Source of the DNA: an uncultured Albidovulum sp.
Lineage (GTDB): Bacteria; Pseudomonadota; Alphaproteobacteria; Rhodobacterales; Rhodobacteraceae
DNA: 64,000 nt
Direction: 5' to 3'
NCBI GenBank assembly: GCA_913064775.1
Contig: CAJYAD010000018.1
Span: forward strand, 19,190 to 83,189
Shown: piece after piece, positions 1 through 8,120 of the stretch
Layout of the letters: each line of letters begins with the position of its first letter
Position numbering within the stretch: the first letter of the stretch is position 1
The notes under the pieces: model-generated
What the model was told of the DNA's origin: nothing
Database searches by the model: none
What the model saw: the letters and a program-made list of their open reading frames with translations, nothing else
Program-made: the position numbers and the translations under genes

Positions 1-504
1 ATCCACAACGGAAACCCGCCGCAAAGCCATATGGTGGTGCCCTTCGCGATGCTGCTGAACCTCGCCTCGGTCGCGGCGGCCGAGGACAAGGCCGGGCTTT
101 GGGGCTTCATCAAGCGCTACGCCCCCGAGGCCAGCCCCGAGACCAATCCCGATCTGGATGCGGCGGCCGAATTCGCGGTGCGCTACTTCCGCGATTTCGT
201 GGCCCCCACGCGGAATTTCCGCGCCCCCACCGATGCAGAGCGCGCGGCGATGATGGATCTGCTGGCCCGGCTGAAGGCCTGGGACGGCGGGCTTGACCCC
301 GAAGAGCTGCAAAGCATGGTCTTCGCGGTCGGCAAAGAGCAGGGGTTCGAGAACCTGCGCGACTGGTTCAAGGCGCTTTACGAGGTGCTGCTGGGCCAAA
401 GCCAGGGTCCGCGCTTTGGCGGTTTCATCGCGCTCTACGGCGTCGAGGAGACCGTGGCGCTGATCGAAAAGGGCCTCGCCGGGGAATTGCGGATCGCCGA
501 CTAG
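1..504 (+). CDS. lysS: Lysine--tRNA ligase, class I (C-terminal part; 5' end outside window)
   Basis: The frame is open from the first base and ends at TAG, giving 167 residues of the C-terminus of a larger protein. The segment beginning IHNGNPPQSHMVVPFAMLLN and the helical tail with an FAVRYFRDFV stretch match the C-terminal anticodon-binding region of class I (archaeal-type) lysyl-tRNA synthetases, which many alphaproteobacteria use instead of the class II enzyme. The ATG at base 31 is internal and is not the start. The HIGH and KMSKS motifs would lie upstream of the window, so the assignment rests on the tail alone. The enzyme charges tRNA-Lys in the cytoplasm. Confidence 0.8.
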   Translation: MHNGNPPQSHMVVPFAMLLNLASVAAAEDKAGLWGFIKRYAPEASPETNPDLDAAAEFAVRYFRDFVAPTRNFRAPTDAERAAMMDLLARLKAWDGGLDPEELQSMVFAVGKEQGFENLRDWFKALYEVLLGQSQGPRFGGFIALYGVEETVALIEKGLAGELRIAD

Positions 505-526
505 CCCCGACTGGCGTGGCCCGCCC

Positions 527-570
527 GATCCTGGCGCGATCCTGGCCCGATTCTGGCCCGATCCTGACGC
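527..570. repeat. Four tandem 11-bp units
   Basis: Four consecutive 11-base units of the form GATCCTGGCSC (527-537, 538-548, 549-559, 560-570) stand 22 bases after the lysyl-tRNA synthetase stop. Units differ by one or two bases. The period is close to one DNA helical turn. No function can be assigned from sequence. Confidence 0.8.
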
Positions 571-726
571 GCCGCGCACCCCTTTGCGCGGTTCCGCCTG
601 CGGCCCCGAGCCCCTGCGCCCAAGCGTCGCGGCTTGAGGCGGAAAACAAGGCGTTTGGGCCACTGGCCCCCGGTCCGGCGCCGGGGTAAGCAGCCCGGAA
701 AGATTCTACATCGCGAAAGGCCCAAG

Positions 727-1554
727 ATGCCCGATATGTCGCTATTGCTGCCGATGCTGGCCCTTCTGCTTGTGATCGGCGCCTTCGCCGGGGTGATCTC
801 GGGGCTTTTGGGCGTGGGCGGCGGGATCATCCTGGTGCCGGCGTTCTTCTACGCCTTCGGCTATCTCGGCTATGGCGGGCCGGGGCATCCGCAGCTGATG
901 CAGATCTCGATCGCGACCTCTCTGGCGACGATCATCTTCACCTCGGTGCGCTCGGTGCTGGCGCATCACCGCAAGGGCGCGGTGGATTGGGACATCCTGA
1001 AGACCTGGGCGCCGGGCATCGTGGTCGGCGCGGTGCTGGGCGTGCTGGCGGTGTCGCATCTGCGCACCCATACGCTGCAGGCGATCTTTGGTGAGCTGGC
1101 GCTGGTGGTGGCGGCCTATCTGGGCTTTGGTCGGTCGGATTGGCGGCTGGGGCAGGCGATGCCCAGTGGCTGGTTGCGGGCGCTGCTGTCGCCGCTGATG
1201 GGGTTTCTGTCGGTGCTGATGGGCATCGGCGGCGGCAGCTTCGGCGTGCCACTGATGAGCCTTTACAACATCCCGATCCACCGCGCGGTGGCGACGGCGG
1301 CGGGGTTTGGCGTCACCATCGCGGTGCCCTCGGTGATCGGCTTCATGCTGACCGCGGTGCCGGGCGCGCCGCCATTCTCGGTGGGGGCGGTCAATCTGCC
1401 CGCCTTCGTGGTGATCATCACCATGACCATGATCACCGCGCCCTGGGGGGTGAAGCTGGCCCATGCGATGGACCCGAAGCCGCTGAAGCGGGTCTTTGCG
1501 CTGTTTCTGTTCGTCGTCGCGGCGAACATGATCCGCAAGGCCTTCCTGAACTGA
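727..1554 (+). CDS. Sulfite exporter TauE/SafE family membrane protein
   Basis: This 275-residue, strongly hydrophobic protein has about eight predicted membrane segments. It carries the glycine-rich repeats typical of the family: GLLGVGGGIILVPAFFY near the N-terminus and SVLMGIGGGSFGVPLM in the second half, which reflects the internal duplication of TauE/SafE (former DUF81) permeases. Family members export sulfite, sulfoacetate or other organic anions across the inner membrane; the substrate here is unknown. The open frame extends upstream to 634, but the ATG at 727 follows an AAAGG-type ribosome site and starts just before the first membrane helix, so I prefer it. It is a single-gene unit followed by a strong hairpin. 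Confidence 0.85.
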   Translation: MPDMSLLLPMLALLLVIGAFAGVISGLLGVGGGIILVPAFFYAFGYLGYGGPGHPQLMQISIATSLATIIFTSVRSVLAHHRKGAVDWDILKTWAPGIVVGAVLGVLAVSHLRTHTLQAIFGELALVVAAYLGFGRSDWRLGQAMPSGWLRALLSPLMGFLSVLMGIGGGSFGVPLMSLYNIPIHRAVATAAGFGVTIAVPSVIGFMLTAVPGAPPFSVGAVNLPAFVVIITMTMITAPWGVKLAHAMDPKPLKRVFALFLFVVAANMIRKAFLN

Positions 1555-1629
1555 ACGGCTCCCGCCCTGGCTGAAAGGCCCCCGTCGCGACCGGCGCCAA
1601 TCCCGAACGTCCCCCTCTCAACCGAACGA

Positions 1630-1657
1630 CCCCGGAGACGGCGCATCGCCTCCGGGG
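1630..1657. terminator. Hairpin between convergent genes
   Basis: The arms CCCCGGAG (1630-1637) and CTCCGGGG (1650-1657) pair perfectly, with a further GCG/CGC pairing inside. It lies between the TauE/SafE gene and the convergent rcnB-like gene and could end transcription from both sides. There is no clear T-run, so factor-assisted termination is possible. Confidence 0.5.
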
Positions 1658-1703
1658 CCTCGAGCGGGGGTAAGGGAGGAGGAGGGCCCCCGCGCTGACG
1701 CCG

Positions 1704-2168
1704 CTAGTTGTTGAGCAGCGCGTTCAGCAGGCCGACCTCGGCCATGACGGTCATCGTGTTGCGGTTGACCCGCAGGACACGGTCATTGTTGACGATCACA
1801 TAACGCTCGTCAGCGTCGGGGCGCGGCAGGTGGTAGGCGCGCCAGTTGGTCAGCGCACGAAAGTCACCGTCGCGCAGGCGCTCGCCGCGATACCAGTTGC
1901 TGCTGCGCTCGCCATAGTCGCGGTGCTCGCGGTGGTATTCGTCGCCATTGCGGTTGCGGTAATAGCCGCGTTGATCCTCTTCGCCGCCGCGCCGATAGGC
2001 GCGCTGCTGTTTGCGCCAGTTGTCGCGCCCATGATCGCGTTGACCGGCGTCAGAGCGGTAATGACCGTCGCCGCCGTCATCGGCAAGGGCAGGGTTGCCC
2101 AGTGACAGCGTCAGCACCGCCGCGGCGGCAGAGATCGACAGGGCCGTCAGGATGGTTTTGCGTTTCAT
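1704..2168 (-). CDS. RcnB-like periplasmic protein (first of tandem pair)
   Basis: The 154-residue product begins with a Sec-type signal peptide (basic MKRK, hydrophobic core, ALA|DD cleavage region). A middle segment follows that is rich in Arg, Tyr, His, Asp and Gly, and then a C-terminal module (YRGERLRDGDFRALTNWRAY through VLRVNRNTMTVMAEVG) resembling the RcnB domain. E. coli RcnB is a periplasmic protein in nickel/cobalt homeostasis; many proteobacterial homologues are uncharacterised. A strong GGAGGAAA ribosome site precedes the ATG. The downstream-facing neighbour at 2201-2617 is a paralogue with the same leader sequence. The metal role is inference, although the His/Asp-rich middle would suit it. 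Confidence 0.65.
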   Translation of the reverse strand: MKRKTILTALSISAAAAVLTLSLGNPALADDGGDGHYRSDAGQRDHGRDNWRKQQRAYRRGGEEDQRGYYRNRNGDEYHREHRDYGERSSNWYRGERLRDGDFRALTNWRAYHLPRPDADERYVIVNNDRVLRVNRNTMTVMAEVGLLNALLNN

Positions 2169-2200
2169 GATTTCCTCCGGGGTTCAAAAGGCGTGGGGGC

Positions 2201-2617
2201 CTAGCCGAGGCCGAAGATCTTGTCGACCTTCCCGACCGAGGCCACGACCTTCCAATTGTGCGTGTCGACCCGCAGCACCTGGGTGCCAAGCGCGACATAG
2301 GCCTGACCAGCAGGGGGGCTCGGCAGGCGATAGCGCCGGTAGGAGGTGAGCAGGTGGAAGTTGAAGCTTCCGATCCGGTCACCCGCGCGCCAGACCCGTT
2401 CATATTGGCTATTGCCCCATGGGTTCAGCACCGCGCCGCCGTCCGCGGCCGTGGCCCGGGGGGCAGTGGCGGTGGCGGCCATGGCGGGGCGCGCCTCGGG
2501 GCGCGGGCTTTGCGACGGCGCCCCGGCCAGGGCGCTGGTGCCGAGGCCAAGCGCGGTGATGGCGGCAGCGGCGGCGGACAGCGGGGTGATCCGGGGCGTG
2601 AGGGATGCGCGTATCAT
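2201..2617 (-). CDS. RcnB-like periplasmic protein (second of tandem pair)
   Basis: A 138-residue protein with a signal peptide (MIRASLTPRITP, then an Ala-rich core ending near ALAGAPS). Its C-terminal half, from WRAGDRIGSFNFHLLTSY to VASVGKVDKI, matches the RcnB module and aligns with the gene 30 bases downstream. The frame stays open to 2815, but the ATG at 2617 sits behind GGAGGAAACG and at the start of the signal peptide. Both genes share the leader CCCCGGAGGAAA, which points to a local duplication or co-selected translation signals. They may be transcribed together, since this gene is the upstream one on the minus strand. Confidence 0.65.
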   Translation of the reverse strand: MIRASLTPRITPLSAAAAAITALGLGTSALAGAPSQSPRPEARPAMAATATAPRATAADGGAVLNPWGNSQYERVWRAGDRIGSFNFHLLTSYRRYRLPSPPAGQAYVALGTQVLRVDTHNWKVVASVGKVDKIFGLG

Positions 2618-2865
2618 CGTTTCCTCCGGGGAAGACAGGTTGCCCCGATAACCCCGCAGGCGGCCTTCGGGTTCCGGCGCGATCAACGGCGCGGGACACA
2701 AGGTCGTGGGGGTAATGTGAGGGATGATCCGCAGGAAATTGATATTGCGGGGAATATCAAAGGCGCGCTGGTCGGGCGAAAGCGGGCCGCGCCAGACCCG
2801 CCTGTCGCCCGGCACGCGCCCAAGCGGCAGGCGCGTGCCTTGTCTGGCCGGCTAAGGGGGCGCCG

Positions 2866-3738
2866 TCAGCCCCGGCCGCGTTTCTCGAACCGTGGCAGCA
2901 TGGCCGAGAAGTCGCGGCCCGCGCCGTCCTCTTGCTCGACGAATTGCGCGTAAAGCGCCATCGCCATCGCGCCCAGCGGCGTGTCGGCATCGGCGGCCTC
3001 GGCGGCCTGCTGCGACAGGCGCAGATCCTTCAGCATCAGATCGGCGGCAAAGCCCGGCTTGTAGCCGTTGTCGGCCGGGCTTTGCGGGCCGACGCCGGGC
3101 GCCGGGCAATAGGCGTTCATCGACCAGCTGTAGCCCGAGGAGGTCGAGACCACATCGAACATCTTTTGCCGGTCGAGGCCCAGCTTGTCGGCCAGCGCGA
3201 AGGCCTCGCAGGTGACGATCATGGTGGCGCCGAGGATCATGTTGTTGCAGATCTTCGCCGCCTGCCCGCTGCCCGAGGGGCCGCAATGCACCGCCTTCTG
3301 GCCCATCACCTCGAACAGCGGCGCGACCGTCGCGAAGGAGGCGTCATCGCCGCCCACCATGAAGGTCAGCGTGCCCGCCGTGGCGCCGCCGACCCCGCCC
3401 GAGACCGGCGCGTCCAGCGCCCCGAAGCCCGCCGCGCGCGCCTGATCGGCCACCGCGCGGGCACTTTCCACGTCGACGGTGGAGCAATCGCAAAACACCG
3501 CGCCGGCGGCCATCGCGGGGATGATCTGATCGGCCACGCCGCGCAGGATCTTGCCGTTCGGCAGCATGGTGATCACCACCTCGGCGCCGTCGGTCGCGGC
3601 GGCGGCGGTGGCGGCGCGGGTGACGCCCTCGGGGCAAGAGACGGCGGGGTCGAAGCCCGTCACCTGATGCCCAGCGGCGACCAGGTTGGCGGCCATGGGC
3701 GCGCCCATGTTGCCAAGTCCGATGAATCCGATCTTCAT
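2866..3738 (-). CDS. mmsB: 3-hydroxyisobutyrate dehydrogenase
   Basis: This 290-residue enzyme oxidises 3-hydroxyisobutyrate to methylmalonate semialdehyde with NAD+ in valine degradation. The Rossmann motif GFIGLGNMGAPMA lies at residues 4-16, the substrate-binding DAPVSGGVGGATAGTL at about 109-124, and the catalytic lysine at K162 in GQAAKICNNM. Length and motifs fit the MmsB/HIBADH family rather than tartronate semialdehyde reductase. The ATG overlaps the stop of the hydrolase gene (ATGA), so it is the last gene of a coupled three-gene unit. The frame is open well beyond 3738 into antisense of the hydrolase, but that extension has no coding character. Confidence 0.93.
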   Translation of the reverse strand: MKIGFIGLGNMGAPMAANLVAAGHQVTGFDPAVSCPEGVTRAATAAAATDGAEVVITMLPNGKILRGVADQIIPAMAAGAVFCDCSTVDVESARAVADQARAAGFGALDAPVSGGVGGATAGTLTFMVGGDDASFATVAPLFEVMGQKAVHCGPSGSGQAAKICNNMILGATMIVTCEAFALADKLGLDRQKMFDVVSTSSGYSWSMNAYCPAPGVGPQSPADNGYKPGFAADLMLKDLRLSQQAAEAADADTPLGAMAMALYAQFVEQEDGAGRDFSAMLPRFEKRGRG

Positions 3739-4790
3739 GCGCTTTCCTCCTCGAAAGTCAGCTCTTCGTCGCCCAGCGGCGCCAGCATCGCCGCGACTTC
3801 CGCCTCGGGGGGCTCGCCCCCGGCGTGGCGCCAGCGGGGGTTGCGGTCCTTGTCGATGATCTGGGCGCGGATCCCTTCGAGGAAATCCGCGTGCTGCATC
3901 GCACGATGGGTGAAACGGTATTCCAGCATCAGCGCATGGCGCAGGTCGGGCGCGCGACGCACCGCCTGCAACAGCGCCAGCGTCGCCGCCACCGACAGCG
4001 GCGAGGCCCGGTTCAGTGCCTTGGCGGTGTCCGCGCCAAAGCCTTCCCCGGCCGCCGTCAGCGCGGCGCGGATCGTGGCCAGATCGGCCGTGCCGAAGGC
4101 GCGGTCGATCTGCGGGCGCAACCCCTCCAGCCGGCCCTGAGGCGGGGGCGCGGCGGCCCGGGCAATGGCGTCGGGCGTGCTGGTTTCCACCAGCGCCGCG
4201 CGCAGGGCGGGCCAGGCGTCGTGGGGCACGAAATGATCGGCAAATCCGGCAAGGATCGCATCCGCCGGGCCCATCCGTGCGCCGGTGGTGCCCAGATAGT
4301 CGCCCAGCCGCCCCGGCGCGCGCGCCAAAAGGAAGGTGCCGCCGACATCGGGGATCAGGCCGATGCCGCATTCGGGCATCGACATCTGGGTGCTTTCGCA
4401 CACCACCCGGTGACCGACGTGACAGCCAAGGCCGACACCGCCCCCCATGACGAAGCCCTGCATCAGGCTGACCACGGGTTTGGGATACTCGAAAAGCCGC
4501 GCGTTGGTGCGGTATTCCTCGCGCCAGAAGGTCTGGCCGGGGGCGTAATCGCCACGGATCCCCTGGGCATAGATCGCCGCGATGTCGCCGCCGGCGCAGA
4601 AGGCACGATCGCCCGCCGCCTCGATCAGCACCAGATCCACCGCCGGATCGGACTGCCAGGCGATCAGCGCCGCGTCAATGTCGCGGCACATCGCATGGGT
4701 CAGCGCGTTCAGCGCCTGAGGTCGGGTCAGCCGCAGGACGCCGGCGCGGCCCTCGATCCCGATCTCGACGTCCTGGGTGTCGGCTGCCAT
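3735..4790 (-). CDS. 3-hydroxyisobutyryl-CoA hydrolase (enoyl-CoA hydratase/isomerase family)
   Basis: A 351-residue crotonase-fold protein. It shows the oxyanion-hole segment DRAFCAGGDIAAIY (residues 61-74), the second loop GFVMGGGVGLG (112-122) and the acidic residues E140 and D148 in MPECGIGLIPDVG, which are characteristic of 3-hydroxyisobutyryl-CoA hydrolases. The long C-terminal extension also separates it from plain hydratases of about 260 residues. It would release free 3-hydroxyisobutyrate for MmsB, whose gene overlaps it. Its ATG shares one base with the stop of the upstream dehydrogenase gene (TGATG). Confidence 0.9.
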   Translation of the reverse strand: MAADTQDVEIGIEGRAGVLRLTRPQALNALTHAMCRDIDAALIAWQSDPAVDLVLIEAAGDRAFCAGGDIAAIYAQGIRGDYAPGQTFWREEYRTNARLFEYPKPVVSLMQGFVMGGGVGLGCHVGHRVVCESTQMSMPECGIGLIPDVGGTFLLARAPGRLGDYLGTTGARMGPADAILAGFADHFVPHDAWPALRAALVETSTPDAIARAAAPPPQGRLEGLRPQIDRAFGTADLATIRAALTAAGEGFGADTAKALNRASPLSVAATLALLQAVRRAPDLRHALMLEYRFTHRAMQHADFLEGIRAQIIDKDRNPRWRHAGGEPPEAEVAAMLAPLGDEELTFEEESA

Positions 4791-5935
4791 CAGCCGCGCT
4801 CCGCCAGCATTGCGCGGCTGATGATCAGGCGCATGATCTCGTTGGTGCCCTCAAGGATCTGGTGCACGCGCAGGTCGCGCACGATCTTCTCGATCCCGTA
4901 ATCGGCCAGATAGCCGTAGCCGCCATGCAGTTGCAGGCATTGGTTGGCGACATCAAAGGCCGAGTCCGTGACGTAGAGCTTGGCCATGGCGCAGAATTTG
5001 GTGGCGTCGGGGGCGGCATTGTCCAGCTTCCAGGCCGCCTGACGCAGGAAGATGCGGGCCGATTGCAGCTTTACCTCCATCTCGGCCAGCCGGAATTGCA
5101 GCGCCTGGAACTGGTCGATGGGGCGGCCGAACGCCTTGCGCTCGCCCATATAGGTCAGCGTCGCGTTCAGCGCCGCCTGCGCGCCGCCCAGGGCTGAGGC
5201 CGCGATGTTCAGCCGCCCGCCGTCCAGCCCGGCCATGGCATAGCTGAAGCCGCGGCCTTCCTGACCCAGCAGGTTCGCCGCCGGCACCTTGCAATCGTCG
5301 AACTGCACCTGCGCGGTGGGCTGGGCGCGCCAGCCCATCTTGTCCTCTAGCCCGCCAAAGGACAGGCCTTCGCTGCCGTCCTCGACGATCAGGGTGGAAA
5401 TGCCCTTGGGGCCGTCCTCGCCGGTGCGGCACATCACGACATAGACGTCGGAATAGCCGCCGCCCGAGATGAACGCCTTGGTGCCGTTCATCACATAGCC
5501 GTCGTTGGTCTTCTCGGCCCGGCAGCGCAGCGCCGCCGCGTCCGAGCCCGATTCCGGTTCAGTCAGCGCGTAGGAGAACACCTTGTCCATGCGGGTCAGC
5601 GCCGGCAGCCAGGCGGACTTGACCTCGGGGCTGGCGAACTTGTCGATCATGCCGCCGCACATGTTGTGGATCGACAGGAACGATCCCACCGCCGGGCAGG
5701 ACATCGCCAGCGCCTCGAACACTAGCGTGGCATCCAGCCGCGTCAGGCCCGACCCGCCGTATTCCTCGGACACGTAGATCCCGCCCAGACCCAGCTCGCC
5801 GACCTTGGGCCACAGATCCTTGGGGATGGTGCCTTGGGCTTCCCAGGCGCGGGCATGCGGGGCGATGTGCTCTTGCCCGAAGTCCCGGGCCATCTCGAAG
5901 ATGGCTTGCTGCTCTTCGCTCAGTGCAAAATCCAT
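4790..5935 (-). CDS. Acyl-CoA dehydrogenase, probably isobutyryl-CoA dehydrogenase
   Basis: The 381-residue product is a full-length acyl-CoA dehydrogenase: an N-terminal helical domain, the FAD/substrate segment YALTEPESGSDAA, and the C-terminal GGYGYLADYGIEKIVRDLRV followed by ILEGTNEIMR, whose glutamate (E362) is the expected catalytic base. Context decides the substrate: it heads a unit with 3-hydroxyisobutyryl-CoA hydrolase and MmsB, the next steps after isobutyryl-CoA oxidation. A methacrylyl-CoA hydratase is not in the unit and may be supplied elsewhere. A palindromic operator candidate lies 19 bases upstream of the start. Confidence 0.88.
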   Translation of the reverse strand: MDFALSEEQQAIFEMARDFGQEHIAPHARAWEAQGTIPKDLWPKVGELGLGGIYVSEEYGGSGLTRLDATLVFEALAMSCPAVGSFLSIHNMCGGMIDKFASPEVKSAWLPALTRMDKVFSYALTEPESGSDAAALRCRAEKTNDGYVMNGTKAFISGGGYSDVYVVMCRTGEDGPKGISTLIVEDGSEGLSFGGLEDKMGWRAQPTAQVQFDDCKVPAANLLGQEGRGFSYAMAGLDGGRLNIAASALGGAQAALNATLTYMGERKAFGRPIDQFQALQFRLAEMEVKLQSARIFLRQAAWKLDNAAPDATKFCAMAKLYVTDSAFDVANQCLQLHGGYGYLADYGIEKIVRDLRVHQILEGTNEIMRLIISRAMLAERG

Positions 5936-5953
5936 GAACGCCTCCCGCCGAAT

Positions 5954-5975
5954 GAATTGAACGCTTGTTTAATTC
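5954..5975 (-). promoter_or_regulatory. Palindromic operator candidate of the valine-catabolic unit
   Basis: An imperfect 22-bp inverted repeat contains TTGAACG-CT-TGTTTAA (5957-5972) flanked by GAA and TTC, with 16 of 22 positions symmetric. This TGAACG-N2-CGTTCA-like shape is typical of operators for TetR-family repressors of acyl-CoA metabolism. It sits directly before the acyl-CoA dehydrogenase gene, where a repressor would block transcription. No TetR gene is present nearby, so the regulator is unidentified. Confidence 0.5.
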
Positions 5976-6024
5976 GCAAATCCCGGGGCCCCTTTGCAAG
6001 CCCGAAACTGGGGCGGGGCGCGGA

Positions 6025-6444
6025 TTATCCGGCGCCGGCCAGCAATTCGGTCAGGCTGCGCTCTGGCTGGCCGAGGATTTCCAGCGCCTCGGCCTCGGTC
6101 TCGGCGGTGCGCATCACGATCCCGTCGAGCCCATCCCACGAGCGGCGCACGATCGCGGCCATCTCATGGGTGATGCGGGTGGGCGCGAAATAGACCATCA
6201 CCGTCTGGCGACCCTGTTCGAGGAACAGATCGGCCTTCTGCGCCTGGATCTGCAGAAGCCGGGTGTAATCCGCATCATACCCGGTCACCGCCGCCAGATC
6301 GATCAATTGCTTCTGGCCCGGGGCGCGGTCCGGGTGGCGGCTGTAGGCGCCGAGGGCCGCGACGGTGTCGTCGTGATGCACGTATCCTTCATACCGGACA
6401 TAGACCAGACCCCGACGCGGAAGGATGGTGAAGCTGACCGACAT
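6025..6444 (-). CDS. Hypothetical protein, 139 aa
   Basis: I do not recognise this protein with certainty. It is 139 residues, soluble, with no signal peptide, and begins MSVSFTILPRRGLVYVRYEG. Alternating beta strands and helices, with QKQLIDLAAVTGYD and VMVYFAPTRITHEMAAIVRR, recall STAS/SpoIIAA-like folds found in many alphaproteobacterial hypotheticals. The open frame starts at 6498, but the ATG at 6444 has a GGAG ribosome site at good distance. It lies between the two valine-catabolism units on the same strand, downstream of mmsA and its terminator; whether it belongs functionally to them is unknown. Confidence 0.6.
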   Translation of the reverse strand: MSVSFTILPRRGLVYVRYEGYVHHDDTVAALGAYSRHPDRAPGQKQLIDLAAVTGYDADYTRLLQIQAQKADLFLEQGRQTVMVYFAPTRITHEMAAIVRRSWDGLDGIVMRTAETEAEALEILGQPERSLTELLAGAG

Positions 6445-6465
6445 GAAGGCTCCGTAAAGTGCATT

Positions 6466-6501
6466 AAACAAGAAAGGGGCGCCGGCATTCACCGGCACCC
6501 C
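6466..6501 (-). terminator. Intrinsic terminator after mmsA
   Basis: Reading the minus strand, the arms GGGGTGCCGG and CCGGCGCCCC (6501-6492 and 6485-6476, one mismatch) enclose a six-base loop and are followed by the T-rich stretch TTTCTTGTTT. This is a convincing rho-independent terminator for mmsA, separating it from the 139-aa gene. Confidence 0.75.
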
Positions 6502-6525
6502 TAGTTTATCAACGAAAATGGCGCG

Positions 6526-8025
6526 TTAGTCCATCTGCTTGAAATGGAACTCGCCGCCTTCCTTGATGCCCGAGAACCAGCGCTGGGTGACAGTCTTGGT
6601 GCGGGTGTAGAACTTGAAGGCGTCGGGGCCGTACTGGTTGAGATCGCCAAAGGCCGATTTCTTCCAGCCGCCGAAGCTGTGATAGGACAGCGGCACCGGG
6701 ATCGGGAAGTTGATGCCGACCATGCCGACATTCACCTTGTTGGCGAAATCGCGCGCGGTGTCGCCATCGGCGGTGAAGATCGCGGTGCCGTTGCCGAAGG
6801 GGTTGTCCTTCACCAGCGCCAGCGCCTCGTCATAGGATTTCGCGCGCACCTGGCTGAGGACCGGGCCGAAGATTTCTTCGCGGTAGATATCCATCTCGGG
6901 CGTGACGTTGTCGAACAGCGAGGCGCCGACGAAGAAGCCATTCTCATAGCCCTGCAGCGAGAAGCCGCGCCCGTCGACCACCAGCTTGGCGCCCTGCTTG
7001 ACGCCGGTTTCGACCAGAGCGTCGATCCGCGCCTTGGCCTGGGCGGTGATGACCGGGCCGAAATCGACATCCGCGCCGGCGGTATAGGGGCCGACCTTCA
7101 GCTTTTCGATCCGCGGGATCAGCCGCTCGATCAGCGCGTCGGCGGTCTTTTCGCCCACCGGCACCGCGACCGAGATCGCCATGCAGCGTTCGCCCGCCGC
7201 GCCGAAGCCCGCGCCCACCAGCGCGTCGGCGGCCTTGTCGAGATCCGCGTCGGGCATGATGACCATGTGGTTCTTGGCGCCGCCGAAGCATTGGGCGCGC
7301 TTGCCGTTGGTTGCCGCGCGGCCATAGATATACTGCGCGATCGGGGTAGAGCCGACAAAACCCACGGCCTGGACCGTGTCATTGTCGAGGATCGCGTCGA
7401 CCGCTTCCTTGTCGCCGTTGATGACCTGCAGCACGCCATCGGGCAGGCCGGCCTCTTTCAGCAGTTCCGCCAGACGCAGCGAGGTCGAGGGGCAGCGCTC
7501 GGACGGCTTCAGGATCATCGCGTTGCCCGAGGACAGCGCCGGGCCCATCTTCCACAGCGGGATCATCGCGGGGAAGTTGAACGGGGTGATGCCGGCAACG
7601 ACGCCCAGCGGCTGGCGCATCGAATAGAGGTCGATGCCGGGGCCGCCGTCATTGGTGTATTCGCCCTTCAGCATATGGGGGGCGCCCATGCAGACCTCGA
7701 TCACCTCAAGCCCGCGCTGCACGTCGCCGCGCCCGTCGGGCAGGGTCTTGCCGTGCTCGCGGCTGACCAGTTCGGCCAGCTCGTCCATGTGCTTGTTGAT
7801 CAGATCGCCGAAGGCCATCATCACGCGGGCGCGGCGCTGCGGATTGGTCGCGGCCCAGCCTTCCTGTGCCACGGCAGCGGCGGCGATGGCGGCGTCCATC
7901 TCGGCCTTGGTGGCCAGCGGCACACGGGCCTGCACCTCGCCGGTGGCGGGGTTCATGACATCGGCAAAACGTCCCGACGTGCCCTTGACGTGCTGGCCGC
8001 CGATCCAATGGGTAAGTTCTTGCAT
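6526..8025 (-). CDS. mmsA: Methylmalonate-semialdehyde dehydrogenase (CoA-acylating)
   Basis: This 499-residue aldehyde dehydrogenase has the length and motifs of MmsA. The catalytic cysteine is C281 in GFGAAGERCMAISVAV. The position that holds the catalytic glutamate in ordinary aldehyde dehydrogenases reads CFGGAKNHMVIMPDAD, as expected for CoA-dependent family members. It converts methylmalonate semialdehyde to propionyl-CoA, the step after MmsB. The ATG at 8025 follows GGGAGGATAGG, so the much longer open frame upstream is not coding. It is transcribed alone, divergently from a LysR-type regulator, and ends at an intrinsic terminator. Confidence 0.95.
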   Translation of the reverse strand: MQELTHWIGGQHVKGTSGRFADVMNPATGEVQARVPLATKAEMDAAIAAAAVAQEGWAATNPQRRARVMMAFGDLINKHMDELAELVSREHGKTLPDGRGDVQRGLEVIEVCMGAPHMLKGEYTNDGGPGIDLYSMRQPLGVVAGITPFNFPAMIPLWKMGPALSSGNAMILKPSERCPSTSLRLAELLKEAGLPDGVLQVINGDKEAVDAILDNDTVQAVGFVGSTPIAQYIYGRAATNGKRAQCFGGAKNHMVIMPDADLDKAADALVGAGFGAAGERCMAISVAVPVGEKTADALIERLIPRIEKLKVGPYTAGADVDFGPVITAQAKARIDALVETGVKQGAKLVVDGRGFSLQGYENGFFVGASLFDNVTPEMDIYREEIFGPVLSQVRAKSYDEALALVKDNPFGNGTAIFTADGDTARDFANKVNVGMVGINFPIPVPLSYHSFGGWKKSAFGDLNQYGPDAFKFYTRTKTVTQRWFSGIKEGGEFHFKQMD

Positions 8026-8104
8026 CCTATCCTCCCGGATTTGGTTCTGGTGCAGCATAGGCTTGCGTTTTTGCCGGATAAAGGGGCAAGTTCTCAAAAG
8101 CGTT

Positions 8105-8117
8105 TTGCATATTTGCA
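8105..8117. promoter_or_regulatory. LysR-type T-N11-A site candidate
   Basis: The 13-base stretch TTGCATATTTGCA fits the T-N11-A consensus of LysR regulators, with TGCA half sites on each side of TATT. It lies in the 132-bp gap between mmsA and the divergent LysR gene, where such regulators normally bind. One AT-rich match in a short gap is suggestive only. Confidence 0.4.
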
Positions 8118-8120
8118 GAT

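Noticed and set aside
2866..4401. A 511-residue version of mmsB with an N-terminal extension
   Set aside because: The extra residues are antisense-like low-complexity sequence over the hydrolase gene; MmsB motifs begin at the ATG at 3738.
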